A stretch of DNA of 64,000 nucleotides from Rhizobium sp. 18065 (GTDB lineage: Bacteria > Pseudomonadota > Alphaproteobacteria > Rhizobiales > Rhizobiaceae). A model generated the notes under the pieces. It was not told the DNA's origin. It made no database searches and saw only the letters and a program-made list of their open reading frames with translations. Below, one piece after another: positions 26,329-34,817 of the stretch. The DNA lies in the NCBI RefSeq assembly GCF_902706095.1, contig NZ_CACSJP010000002.1, positions 1 through 64,000 on the forward strand, in the 5' to 3' direction. A program made the translations under genes and the position numbers. Numbering within the stretch: the first letter of the stretch is position 1; each line of letters starts with the position of its first letter.

Positions 26329-27029
26329 AGCTCGACCCTCTCCGGCACGAACCGAACCGTATCACCGGGTGCCATCATCGCCGGCGTCGGCGACAGCGGA
26401 TCGAACATTTGCAATTCGGCGAAGCCGATGGAATTCCAGCCGTTGGGACCTGTCAGCATGGCGACACCCGTCTGCATACCGCCGATTGTAACGCAGCCCT
26501 TGGCCATTTTCAGTGAAGGCACGGTCTTGCGCGGCATGTAGAGACGTGAGTCGAGACCATGCAGATAGCCGAAACCCGGAGCGCTGCCGAGCGCAAAGAC
26601 CCGGTAGGTCGCTTCATAGTGGAGCCGCACGACGTCCCGCGCACTCAGGCCGGAAAGATCGCAGAGAGTGGGCAGATCGGTAGCGAACTCGCCGCCATAG
26701 TGGACCGGTATTTCGATGGTCTTGCCCGAGAGATCGATGCTCTGGGAGTTGTCCCACGCTGACAGCAGTCGGCCGACGACCGCGTCCGGGTCCTCAGGCG
26801 TTTCCTTGAAAATTGCCAGCACGTTGGTCATGCCGGGAATGATTTCCACCAGATCCGTCCAAGTTTTCAGCGTTTGCGTCAAAGCCCAGATCCGGCGCTG
26901 CGCAGCCAGATCGAAATCGCCCGGCGCCTCCAGCAGGAAGGATCTTGTGCCAATCGACGAGATGCTGGCACGGAGCTTGGTCGCCGGAATGATCTCGTTG
27001 GGCATGTGTTTATTCGGCACGGCTATCAT
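26325..27029 (-). CDS. pxpB: 5-oxoprolinase subunit PxpB (KipI, carboxyltransferase domain)
   Basis: A 234-residue AHS1/KipI protein, partner of PxpC. Seen are the conserved 'VHYGGEFATDLPTLCDLSGL' and 'VFALGSAPGFGYLHGLDSRL', and 'RKTVPSLKMAKGCVTIGGMQTGV', which correspond to the carboxyltransferase half of urea carboxylase. The gene overlaps both neighbours by ATGA, so the carboxyltransferase subunits and the BCCP-like protein are translationally coupled. Confidence 0.9.
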   Translation of the reverse strand: MIAVPNKHMPNEIIPATKLRASISSIGTRSFLLEAPGDFDLAAQRRIWALTQTLKTWTDLVEIIPGMTNVLAIFKETPEDPDAVVGRLLSAWDNSQSIDLSGKTIEIPVHYGGEFATDLPTLCDLSGLSARDVVRLHYEATYRVFALGSAPGFGYLHGLDSRLYMPRKTVPSLKMAKGCVTIGGMQTGVAMLTGPNGWNSIGFAELQMFDPLSPTPAMMAPGDTVRFVPERVEL

Positions 27030-27433
27030 GGGTTTGCCTCGATTTCGAACAGGGCTTCGCCAAAACCCACGAGTGCGCCCGGCTCGGTAAGCCTCCTGGT
27101 CAAAAGACCGGTTCGACCGGCAGTGAGGGGGACGAGAACCGGGCCAACGCGAAGAAAGCCCAGTACCTCGGTGGCCGTGACCGGACGCGGCAGGTCTGCC
27201 ACTATGTCCACCGAGCCGGGCCTCTGCAGACAGAAAATACCCGCCATCGAAGCCTTGATTGCAATGGTCGCAACGGACCTATCCACCGCAGTTCGTGTGC
27301 TTCCATCGGCGGAAACGACGATCCTGAGCTGCCCTGAGGCGGTAGAGATTTCCACCCCATCGACACCGGCCGAAGTGAGCGCGTCGGCGAGAAAGGCGAT
27401 GATCTCCGGATCGCTGAAATCGATCGCGCTCAT
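27026..27433 (-). CDS. BCCP-like protein lacking the biotin lysine
   Basis: A 135-residue protein whose start ATG 27433 overlaps the biotin carboxylase stop. Its C-terminal half has the barrel-sandwich pattern of a biotin carboxyl carrier ('IKASMAGIFCLQRPG', then 'LTAGRTGLLTRRLTEPGAL', 'GFGEALFEIE'), but the EAMK biotinylation hairpin is replaced by 'FLRVGPVLVPL' and no lysine is there. The N-terminal half ('PEIIAFLADALTSAGVDGVEI') resembles the AccB N-terminal region. It therefore cannot carry biotin at the usual place and may be a structural or scaffolding subunit. A true BCCP is encoded at 28821-29246. Confidence 0.75.
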   Translation of the reverse strand: MSAIDFSDPEIIAFLADALTSAGVDGVEISTASGQLRIVVSADGSTRTAVDRSVATIAIKASMAGIFCLQRPGSVDIVADLPRPVTATEVLGFLRVGPVLVPLTAGRTGLLTRRLTEPGALVGFGEALFEIEANP

Positions 27434-28785
27434 GGCTTGCTCCGCTGCTTCAGCCATTGCTCCAGGTAGTGGATGTCCGTCTCGCCTTGCGCGAAGGCGC
27501 TGTCTTCGAACAGGGCACGCAGGAAGGCAATGTTTGTGGAAATGCCGTCGATGCGCGTATCGGCCAGCGCCTTGCGCATTTTCTCCATCGCCTGCGCCCG
27601 CGTCGGCGCATGGACGATCACCTTGGCGATCAGCGAGTCGTAGTAGGGCGACACCTTGTAGCCCGCATGGATATGGGTGTCGACGCGGACGCCTTCGCCT
27701 TGCGGCAGGCTAATGTCAGTGATTATACCCGCCGACGACATGAAGCTCTCGGGATCCTCGGCATTGATGCGGCATTCGAAGGAATGGCCCTCGCATTGCA
27801 CATCCGCCTGGGTCATGGTGAGGGGAAGCCCTTGCGCGGCCTTGATCTGTTCCTGGACGATATCCAATCCACTCGTCAATTCAGTGACCGGATGCTCGAC
27901 CTGCAGCCGTGTGTTCATCTCGATGAAATAGAAGGCATCGTCCTCGTAGAGAAATTCGAAGGTCCCGACTCCGCGATAGCCAATCTGCTGACAGGCTTTT
28001 ACGCAGGCGGCACCGACTGGGCCGATGATCTCCGGCGCAATGCCGGGCGCTGGCGCCTCTTCGACGACCTTCTGGTGACGTCGCTGCATCGAACAGTCGC
28101 GATGGCCGAGCCAGACCGCATTTCCGTGGCTGTCGCACAGAACCTGAATTTCGATATGGCGTGGATGCTGGAGAAACTTTTCCATGTAGAGCGCTGGCGA
28201 GCCAAAGGCCTGCCGCGCTTCCTCTCGCGTCAACGCGACGGCGTCGTGCAGCAGTCCGGCCTCGGGTACGACGCGCATGCCGCGCCCGCCACCACCGCCG
28301 GCCGCCTTGATGATCACGGGATAGCCGATCTCAAGCGCGATCTGCTCCACAACGGCAGGATCTTCGGGAAGTGCCGTGTCCGGACCGGGGACGCAAGGAA
28401 CGCCGGCCGCGATCATCGCCCGCTTTGCCGAGATCTTGTCACCCATGATACCGATCGACTTGGAATCTGGGCCGACGAAAACCAGCCCCGCCTTTTCCAC
28501 CGCCTCGGCGAAGGCTGCATTCTCCGATAGGAAGCCGTAGCCCGGATGGATGGCTCCAGCACCTGTGAGGCGCGCGGCCAGAAGAATGGCATCCTGGTTC
28601 AAATAGCTTTTCGCCGCGCTCGAAGGGCCGATGCAGACAAAGCTGCCTGCGGTCTTGCCGTAAGAAGCCTCACGATCGGCCTCCGAACATATGCATACCA
28701 CTTTGAGACCAAGATCGCAGCACGCGCGCTGGATGCGCTTGGCGATTTCGCCTCGGTTGGCAATCAGGACCGTATCGAAGCGCAT
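27430..28785 (-). CDS. Biotin carboxylase (AccC-like) of the Pxp operon
   Basis: A 451-residue ATP-grasp biotin carboxylase. 'MRFDTVLIANRGEIAKRIQ' is the usual N-terminus, so I start at 28785; an alternative ATG at 28821 overlaps the previous stop as TGATG and would add 12 residues. The glycine-rich ATP loop is 'IKAAGGGGGRGMRVV', the biotin/bicarbonate site is in 'FIEMNTRLQVEHPVTE', and the 'HPGYGFLSENAAFAEA' motif is present. The reaction is ATP-dependent carboxylation of carrier-bound biotin. The lack of any accA/accD or propionyl-CoA carboxyltransferase and the adjacency to pxpBC suggest PxpBC is the acceptor carboxyltransferase. Confidence 0.9.
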   Translation of the reverse strand: MRFDTVLIANRGEIAKRIQRACCDLGLKVVCICSEADREASYGKTAGSFVCIGPSSAAKSYLNQDAILLAARLTGAGAIHPGYGFLSENAAFAEAVEKAGLVFVGPDSKSIGIMGDKISAKRAMIAAGVPCVPGPDTALPEDPAVVEQIALEIGYPVIIKAAGGGGGRGMRVVPEAGLLHDAVALTREEARQAFGSPALYMEKFLQHPRHIEIQVLCDSHGNAVWLGHRDCSMQRRHQKVVEEAPAPGIAPEIIGPVGAACVKACQQIGYRGVGTFEFLYEDDAFYFIEMNTRLQVEHPVTELTSGLDIVQEQIKAAQGLPLTMTQADVQCEGHSFECRINAEDPESFMSSAGIITDISLPQGEGVRVDTHIHAGYKVSPYYDSLIAKVIVHAPTRAQAMEKMRKALADTRIDGISTNIAFLRALFEDSAFAQGETDIHYLEQWLKQRSKP

Positions 28786-28820
28786 GCCATATACAGAGGT
28801 CTCTTCGAGCAGTGACAGCA

Positions 28821-29246
28821 TCACACGATCTCCGCCAGCACGTGACCGGTCTCAACCTCACCGCCATCGATATCGGTAAGGCGGGTAATGCGCCCAGCGC
28901 GCGGCGCCACGACCGCGTTGAACACCTTCATGGCTTCTATGACAAACAAGGTTTGGCCTTCCACTACCGAGTCACCGAGCGTGACAAACGGCGCCTGCCC
29001 AGGCGCCGGCGAACGGTGCAACACGCCGAAGACGGGAGCCTTGACCAGGAAGGAAGCAGCCTCTGGAACGACCGCAGCATCGCATGGCCCCAGGGCTTGC
29101 TGTTTCGCAGAACCCGACACCGGCTCCGGACCGGGCTTTGAGCTGTGGAAAATGCGGACGGTAACGTCCTTATCGGTCACCGACAGCTCGGTAACATTCG
29201 ATCGTCCGACAAAATCGATCAGAGTTTTGATTTTCGACAAGTCCAT
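28821..29246 (-). CDS. Biotin carboxyl carrier protein (AccB-like)
   Basis: A 141-residue carrier protein. The biotinylation motif EAMK is intact in 'TLFVIEAMKVFNAVVAPRAG', with K107 as biotin attachment site. The N-terminal 'DLSKIKTLIDFVGRSNVTEL' is AccB-like, with a Pro/Ala-rich linker between about residues 38 and 64. It is the first gene of the seven-gene unit 29246 to 23261 and overlaps the biotin carboxylase frame as TGATG. BirA must act on it in the cytoplasm. Confidence 0.92.
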   Translation of the reverse strand: MDLSKIKTLIDFVGRSNVTELSVTDKDVTVRIFHSSKPGPEPVSGSAKQQALGPCDAAVVPEAASFLVKAPVFGVLHRSPAPGQAPFVTLGDSVVEGQTLFVIEAMKVFNAVVAPRAGRITRLTDIDGGEVETGHVLAEIV

Positions 29247-29786
29247 AAGCGTGTCCGGTACTTCAGAATGAGTGCACCGGCCGCGGACTATCGAGGTCGG
29301 TTTTCAACTGCTTTCTTCCGTAACACGGGCGTTCTCCCGATGGGGTCAGACGAACTTTTAATGGACTGGCTTAATCAGTCTTTCAAAGCGCGAAATACAC
29401 GGCGAACACTGACGGAGAGATCATGCTCTGGACCGACCTCTCTCGCGCAAGACATGAGCTGCTTCCAAGCGCTATCTAGCAACGTTACTGTCATTCTTTA
29501 TGAGACAAAGCCCGACGCCGATGACGGCCCTATTCATGCCGTCGAGATCGTCCGAGTGGTGGACGGACGGCGTAACCTCTCAGCACTGTTTAAGAGCTGA
29601 TGGACAGCATGTCTTCGGTATGGACAAGCAAAGTCACGAACGCCTTGATGGGGATGGAACCGTCGGCGCGCCATTCTCACTTGGAGACACGCGGGAGCAC
29701 AACAATTTCGAAATTTTTAGGTACTTGGCTAAACATCTCACGCATCCATTCAGTGCACGAATCACGTCGTTTCAATAAGATGGCGC
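29247..29786. other. 540-base stretch without a supported gene
   Basis: This precedes the Pxp operon and follows the nucleoside hydrolase gene. On the minus strand a frame at about 29590-29780 reads like a protein tail ('MFSQVPKNFEIVVLPRVSK', in-frame TGA at 29677-29679, then 'GSIPIKAFVTLLVHTEDML'), so it may be a decayed gene. The promoter of the Pxp operon must lie in the part near 29250-29350. Confidence 0.4.
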
Positions 29787-30698
29787 TCAGGCCAGTGCGC
29801 TTACAAACATCCGCCTGAACTCTTCCGCGTCGACACCCGTGACAACGGTGCAGTTCGGCTCCCGTCCCGCAAGATGTCTTTCGCTGACGGCTGCGACCAC
29901 CTGTCCGGCGGCCGGCCCTGTGTCGGTGTAGATGGAGACATGTGCCTTCACTGTCTCGAAGATCTCCGGCGCCAGCATCCATGCGATTGCCGCCGGATCA
30001 TGCAGGCAAGGGTCCTTGGAGCCGTAGTTGATCAGCAGATGCGCCGCTTCCCTGGCAACCGCAGTATCGATGGCCTGGACTTGGCCTATCATATCTGCCG
30101 TGACCGTGACCTGGCGGGTGACATCGAGACCAAGCATGGTGATCGGGATGCCGCTGTCAAAGACGATCGCGGCCGCTTGAGGATCGACGGTAAAATTGAA
30201 TTCGGCGAGTGGAGTCGTGTTGCCGGGGCAGAAAGCGGCTCCGCCCATGATGGTAATGGCGCTGATGAAATCAGGCAGATCGGGGTCGAGAAGCAGCGCC
30301 AGCGCCAGATTGGTCAGCGGGCCGGTCGCGCAGATATGCAGTTTTCCTTCTGCGCGGGCGATCCGTGAAATCTCGTTTGCCGCATGCCCATCGGTTACCG
30401 GCATGGTCGGAGCAGGCAAGGTACTGCCGGCAAGCCCATCCGAACCATGCATGATGGAGAGACGGCCACGCGAAGCCATGATCGGTCGAGCCGCTCCCGC
30501 ATAGACCGGGATATCCTGCCGTCCGCACAGCTCGAGGATACGCCTTGCATTGTTGACGACCGGCTCCAGGCCGACATTACCGGCGACGCAGGTCACTGCG
30601 ATCATATCCAGCGCGTCCGGCCGGCTGAGTGCAAGCAACATAGCCAGCGCATCGTCAGCGCCAGGATCGCAGTCGTAGAGGAAACGCAAGGCCGTCAT
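29787..30698 (-). CDS. Nucleoside hydrolase (inosine/uridine-preferring type)
   Basis: A 303-residue IUNH-family enzyme that splits ribonucleosides into base and ribose. The calcium-binding N-terminal motif is intact ('DCDPGADDALAML', D9, D11, D15, D16), together with 'VAGNVGLEPVVNNARRILEL', 'ICATGPLTNLALAL', 'FNFTVDPQAA' and the C-terminal region. Cytoplasmic. It closes the operon that starts with a polyamine-type ABC importer, 15 bases after the ATPase gene, which suggests the importer may bring in a nucleoside or related compound and not only polyamines. Confidence 0.9.
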   Translation of the reverse strand: MTALRFLYDCDPGADDALAMLLALSRPDALDMIAVTCVAGNVGLEPVVNNARRILELCGRQDIPVYAGAARPIMASRGRLSIMHGSDGLAGSTLPAPTMPVTDGHAANEISRIARAEGKLHICATGPLTNLALALLLDPDLPDFISAITIMGGAAFCPGNTTPLAEFNFTVDPQAAAIVFDSGIPITMLGLDVTRQVTVTADMIGQVQAIDTAVAREAAHLLINYGSKDPCLHDPAAIAWMLAPEIFETVKAHVSIYTDTGPAAGQVVAAVSERHLAGREPNCTVVTGVDAEEFRRMFVSALA

Positions 30699-30712
30699 CT
30701 CTGCTGTCCTGC

Positions 30713-31771
30713 TCAGTTGGTGTCGACGAGGAAGCGGGCAGCGTCCGGCGCCCAGCCGAAGCGCATCGTCGAACCGACCGCCACGTCGCCGGCCGTCGCG
30801 GGTGCGCGTGCAATGATTTCCTGTTCGCCGACATTGAGGATGACGCGCATTTCGGAACCGCCATAGACGGTTTCACGCACACGGCCCTCGCAAAAGCCTT
30901 CACCCAGCGTGATGACCTCCGGTCGAACGACGATCGCACCTTTCGTACCGTCTGCCGGAATTTGGCCAGCGATCGGCAGAGTACCGATGGCAGCTTCCAG
31001 CGCGCCGGCCTTCACAGTGCCGCGGATGATCGACGAGACGCCGATAAAATCAGCCACGAACAGGTTCTGCGGCTCGTCATACATCTGACGCGGCGTGCCG
31101 AGCTGTGCGATCTTGCCGTCGTTCATCAGGCAGATGCGGTCCGATAGTGCGAGCGCTTCCTGCTGATCGTGGGTGACGAAGATGATCGTCGCACCGGTCT
31201 CGCGATGAATGCGCTTGATCTCGATCTGCATCACTTCGCGCAGCTTGGCATCCAGCGCGCCGAGCGGCTCGTCCATCAGGATGATCGCCGGATCGTAGAC
31301 GAGGCAGCGGGCAAGCGCGACGCGCTGCTGCTGGCCGCCTGAAAGCTGCGACGGAGAACGGGCCGCGGCATGCGCCAGGCCGACGGTTTCCAGCGCCTTG
31401 GCCACCTTGGTCTCGATTTCGGTCTTCGGCAGGTGGCGCATCTTCAGCGCGAAGCCGACATTCTCAGCCACGGTCATATGCGGGAAGAGCGCATAGTTCT
31501 GGAAGACGACGCCGATGTCGCGTTTATTGACCGGTGCGTGGGTCTGGTCCTTGCCGTCGATGACGACGGTACCGGACGACGGTTCCTGCAGGCCGCAGAT
31601 GAGCTGCAGAAGTGTTGTCTTGCCCGAACCGGACGGTCCAAGCAGGGTCAGAAGCTCGCCCTTCCGGACTTCGAGATCGACATAATCGAGTGCGGTGGTG
31701 TGCCCGTAGAGTTTGGCGAGGCCGTTGACCTGAAGCTTGATTTCCGGCGCGTTGGCGGTGGCAGCTGACAT
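30713..31771 (-). CDS. Spermidine/putrescine-type ABC transporter ATPase (PotA-like)
   Basis: A 352-residue importer ATPase. Walker A is GPSGSGKTT, signature [15 protein letters not shown], Walker B 'IILMDEPLGALDAKLRE', and the C-terminal TOBE_2 domain (about 270-350) is present. I start at 'MSAATANAPEIKLQ' (31771), which has AAAGGA upstream; an earlier ATG at 31819, one base after the permease stop, is possible. Operates with the fused permease upstream and the PotD-like binding protein. Confidence 0.92.
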   Translation of the reverse strand: MSAATANAPEIKLQVNGLAKLYGHTTALDYVDLEVRKGELLTLLGPSGSGKTTLLQLICGLQEPSSGTVVIDGKDQTHAPVNKRDIGVVFQNYALFPHMTVAENVGFALKMRHLPKTEIETKVAKALETVGLAHAAARSPSQLSGGQQQRVALARCLVYDPAIILMDEPLGALDAKLREVMQIEIKRIHRETGATIIFVTHDQQEALALSDRICLMNDGKIAQLGTPRQMYDEPQNLFVADFIGVSSIIRGTVKAGALEAAIGTLPIAGQIPADGTKGAIVVRPEVITLGEGFCEGRVRETVYGGSEMRVILNVGEQEIIARAPATAGDVAVGSTMRFGWAPDAARFLVDTN

Positions 31772-31820
31772 GTCGAATGTGGTTCCTTTGGTCGTGATGG
31801 GATCTGCGGGCTTGCGCATG

Positions 31821-33557
31821 TCAGCGCGGCCTTGCCTTTTCGGCGATGACGAAGAGAACTGTCACCACTGCCACTATGAAGACCGAGGCCGCGGCCAGGG
31901 TCGGCGAAATGCTGAGAATGATATCGTCCCACATCTGCTTGGGCAGCGTCTGCTTGACGCCTGCACCGACGAACAGCGCAATTGTAAGCTCTTCGAATGA
32001 ATGCAGCAGGCCGAACAGGAAGGCCGCGATGGCGCCACCCTTGATGAGCGGAAGAAGCACGAGCCGGATCTGCTGCCAGGTGTTGGCACCCAGCGTCGCA
32101 GCAGCCTGCAGAAGACGCCAATCAAAGCTGCGGAACGTCGTCAGCAGGATCACGAAGACGATCGGCATGGCCGAAAGCGTATGGCCGAGAATAATACCGG
32201 TATTGGTGGCGATCAGGCCGATCTTGGCAAGCACGTAGAAAAGCGACACGCCGATGACGATATTGGGCACGATCATCGGCAGCATGAACGAGAGAAAGAT
32301 CAGTCCGCCGGCCTTGCGCTGCGTGCGCGCCAAGCCATAGGCCGCCATGCCCGAGATGATGGTGGCAACGACACCTGTCACAATCGCGATCACGGCCGAT
32401 CGGGTGGTCGCGCCCATCCACTGGTCGGAGTTCAGATAGGTCTGGAACCATCGCAGTGAGAAGCTCTTCGGCGGGAATTCGAGGAAACTCGATCCGGAGA
32501 AAGCCATCGGCGGGAAAGCCAGCACGGGCACGATCAGGATAGCGATCACAATACAGACGAATGCGATGAAGACGGCGCGTCCGAGGCGGGCGGGGAAAAG
32601 ATTGGCGATGAAATCGCTCACCGCTGCACCGATCTCGATGGCCGCGCTGCCGATGGCACCGATGACGCCGCCGCGCCTGGCAGCAGCACTGTTTCCGGCA
32701 ACGGCCGACATGCCGAACAGGCGGTCGTAGACGGCTATGGTAATCAGTGTGACGGCCAGCAGCAGCGCGGCAAGGGCACCACCAAGCCGCAGGTTGAACA
32801 ACTGCTGAACCTGGGTGATCATCATCTGGCCGATCACCGTTTCCCGCGGCGAGCCTAGAAGAGCTGGCGTGATGAAGAACCCGAGACCCATCACGAAGAT
32901 CAGCAGGCCCGCTGCAGCAACGCCCGGCATGGAAAGCGGCACGAAGATGCGCCAGAAGGACTGACTGCGGCTTGCGCCCATGGTCATGGCGGCGGGGATC
33001 AGGCGGCCGTCAATCGACAGCATGGTCGGCAGCATAGTCAGGATAGCGATAGGCAGCATGGCATGCGCCATGCCGAAGATCACCGCGCCGCGGCCATAAA
33101 GCAGGTCGAGTTGAGTATCAAAACCCATGCCAGTCAGCATCTGCGCAACGATGCCCTTGCGGGCGAGCAGCACGATCCAGGCAAAATTCTTCAGCAGCGG
33201 ACTGACCCAGAACGGCAGCAGCACCAGCCACATGGCCATACGCCGGCGACGCTCGTCCATGCCTGCGAGCCAGACAGCGATCGGGTAGCCGACCACAAGG
33301 CAGACGATAGTCACCTGTGCCGAGATGGCAAAAGTATTGGCAAGTACCTTCACGTACACACGGGCAGAGAACATCTGGTGGTAGACGCTAAGATCGAAGG
33401 CGCCAGATTTTGGATCGATGAAGGATTGCCAGATCAGTGCACCAGCCGGCAGGATCAGCAACAGAGCCATGTAGACAAGCCCCGGCAATGTGAGCCAGAG
33501 GCTATCCGCTCGCGGGCGCTTCTGTGCGAAGGTGTCTTTGGCGGAGAGTTCAGCCAT
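31821..33557 (-). CDS. Spermidine/putrescine-type ABC permease, PotB-PotC fusion
   Basis: A 578-residue protein with two permease modules in tandem. The first module (about residues 25-290) contains the EAA-type loop 'AAMTMGASRSQSFWRIFVPLSM'; after a linker with 'AAARRGGVIGAIG', the second (about 320-575) has 'AAATLGANTWQQIRLVLLPLI'. About twelve helices in total. Usually PotB and PotC are separate, so this single chain replaces the heterodimer. Start 'MAELSAKDTF' at 33557; the 19 extra residues of the longer frame lie in the intergenic hairpin region. Confidence 0.92.
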   Translation of the reverse strand: MAELSAKDTFAQKRPRADSLWLTLPGLVYMALLLILPAGALIWQSFIDPKSGAFDLSVYHQMFSARVYVKVLANTFAISAQVTIVCLVVGYPIAVWLAGMDERRRRMAMWLVLLPFWVSPLLKNFAWIVLLARKGIVAQMLTGMGFDTQLDLLYGRGAVIFGMAHAMLPIAILTMLPTMLSIDGRLIPAAMTMGASRSQSFWRIFVPLSMPGVAAAGLLIFVMGLGFFITPALLGSPRETVIGQMMITQVQQLFNLRLGGALAALLLAVTLITIAVYDRLFGMSAVAGNSAAARRGGVIGAIGSAAIEIGAAVSDFIANLFPARLGRAVFIAFVCIVIAILIVPVLAFPPMAFSGSSFLEFPPKSFSLRWFQTYLNSDQWMGATTRSAVIAIVTGVVATIISGMAAYGLARTQRKAGGLIFLSFMLPMIVPNIVIGVSLFYVLAKIGLIATNTGIILGHTLSAMPIVFVILLTTFRSFDWRLLQAAATLGANTWQQIRLVLLPLIKGGAIAAFLFGLLHSFEELTIALFVGAGVKQTLPKQMWDDIILSISPTLAAASVFIVAVVTVLFVIAEKARPR

Positions 33558-33629
33558 GGATGTCCCGTTTGTTGAAATGGCCCGTTCGGCATATTGAAGA
33601 ACCGGGCCACCCATTGTCAGATAGGCAGC

Positions 33630-33645
33630 CCCGCCGAAAGGCGGG
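33630..33645 (-). promoter_or_regulatory. Post-binding-protein hairpin with GAAA loop
   Basis: CCCGCC, GAAA, GGCGGG: a 6-bp GC stem with a stable tetraloop, 34 bases after the binding-protein stop (33679) and before the permease start (33557). It fits differential expression of the binding protein. Confidence 0.5.
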
Positions 33646-33678
33646 ACCTGAAGCTCAGATGGTTGTTCCCGTTGGAGA

Positions 33679-34749
33679 TCAACTCAAGATCCACTGCTCG
33701 AAACGCTGGGTCAGCGCATCCTGGTTCTCTGCCCAATAAGCGGCGTTGAGAACCGTGAGCCCCTTGATGTTGGCCGGAGCCGTTGGCAGCAGCTGGGCTT
33801 TTTCGGCGCTCAGGTATTCGTAGGCCTTCATGTTTGTCGGACCGCAAGCAAGGATGTTCGTATAGGCTGCCTGACGCTTGGCATCCAGACACCATTCGAT
33901 GAACTTGCGGCCCAGATCGGCCTTCTGCGTGTTGCCGGCGATGGTCCAGCCGTCGATGTTGAACAGGCCGCCGTTCCAGACGATGCCTGCCGGTGCGCCG
34001 GCATTGATGGCTGCCTGTGCACGGGTCGACCAGGTCGACATCATATCCAATTCGCCGTTCTGGAGAAGCTGGGTCGCATGAGCACCCGACGTCCACCAGA
34101 TGTCGATGTTGGCCTTGACCTTGTCGAGGCTCTTGAAGGCGCGGTCGACGTCGAGTGGATAAAGCTTGTCGAGCGGAACGCCGTCCGCGAGCAATGCCAT
34201 TTCCAGCGTCGTGACAGGGCTGCGCCACATGCCGCGGCGGCCCTTGAAGGCTTCTACGTTCCAGAAATCTGCCCAGCTGGTCGGAACTGTCTCTACGGTG
34301 TCCTTACGATAAGCCATGGCAAGCGCGAAGATGGCGACGCCAGCGAAATCCTTTTCGAACGTATGCGGTGCGAAGTCGGCCTGGTTGGGAATCTCGATGT
34401 TGAGCGGCAACATGTAGTTGTCACCGAGCTTGCGGATGCGCAGGACATGTTCCGGCGTCATCAGGGCGACGTCGAACAGCTTGGTGTCGGTATCGATCGC
34501 CATCTTGAACTGCGGGATCGGATCCGGCTCGTTCGTGTTAGTCTGGATCGTGACGCCCGTCTCGGCGGCAAAGGTGTCATAGAAGGCGACCTTGAAACCT
34601 TCATAGAAGGCGCCGCCCATGTCGCGCACCACCAGCGTTTCGCCGGCAAATACGCGGTTGCCCTTCAGAAGGACCGGAGCTGCAAGCGCAACGGCGGCAA
34701 GCCCTGTGGTCGTCTTCATAAAATCACGGCGTGATACATTGTTATTCAT
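33679..34749 (-). CDS. Spermidine/putrescine-type ABC transporter substrate-binding protein (Tat-exported)
   Basis: A 356-residue PotD-type binding protein. The N-terminus is a twin-arginine signal ('MNNNVSRRDFMKTTTGLAA', SRRDFMK motif, cleavage after 'RVFA'), so it is exported folded. Mature part has 'LVVRDMGGAFYEGFKVAFYDTF' and 'GAPAGIVWNGGLFNIDGWT'. Located upstream of the fused permease and PotA. The ligand is unknown; the family also binds thiamine, opines and other cations. Confidence 0.9.
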   Translation of the reverse strand: MNNNVSRRDFMKTTTGLAAVALAAPVLLKGNRVFAGETLVVRDMGGAFYEGFKVAFYDTFAAETGVTIQTNTNEPDPIPQFKMAIDTDTKLFDVALMTPEHVLRIRKLGDNYMLPLNIEIPNQADFAPHTFEKDFAGVAIFALAMAYRKDTVETVPTSWADFWNVEAFKGRRGMWRSPVTTLEMALLADGVPLDKLYPLDVDRAFKSLDKVKANIDIWWTSGAHATQLLQNGELDMMSTWSTRAQAAINAGAPAGIVWNGGLFNIDGWTIAGNTQKADLGRKFIEWCLDAKRQAAYTNILACGPTNMKAYEYLSAEKAQLLPTAPANIKGLTVLNAAYWAENQDALTQRFEQWILS

Positions 34750-34817
34750 TTTTTACCCTCCGGCGTTTGTTTGACCTTCGTCAGCTGTACTTTTCTCATC
34801 TCAGCGGCTTCGGTAAA

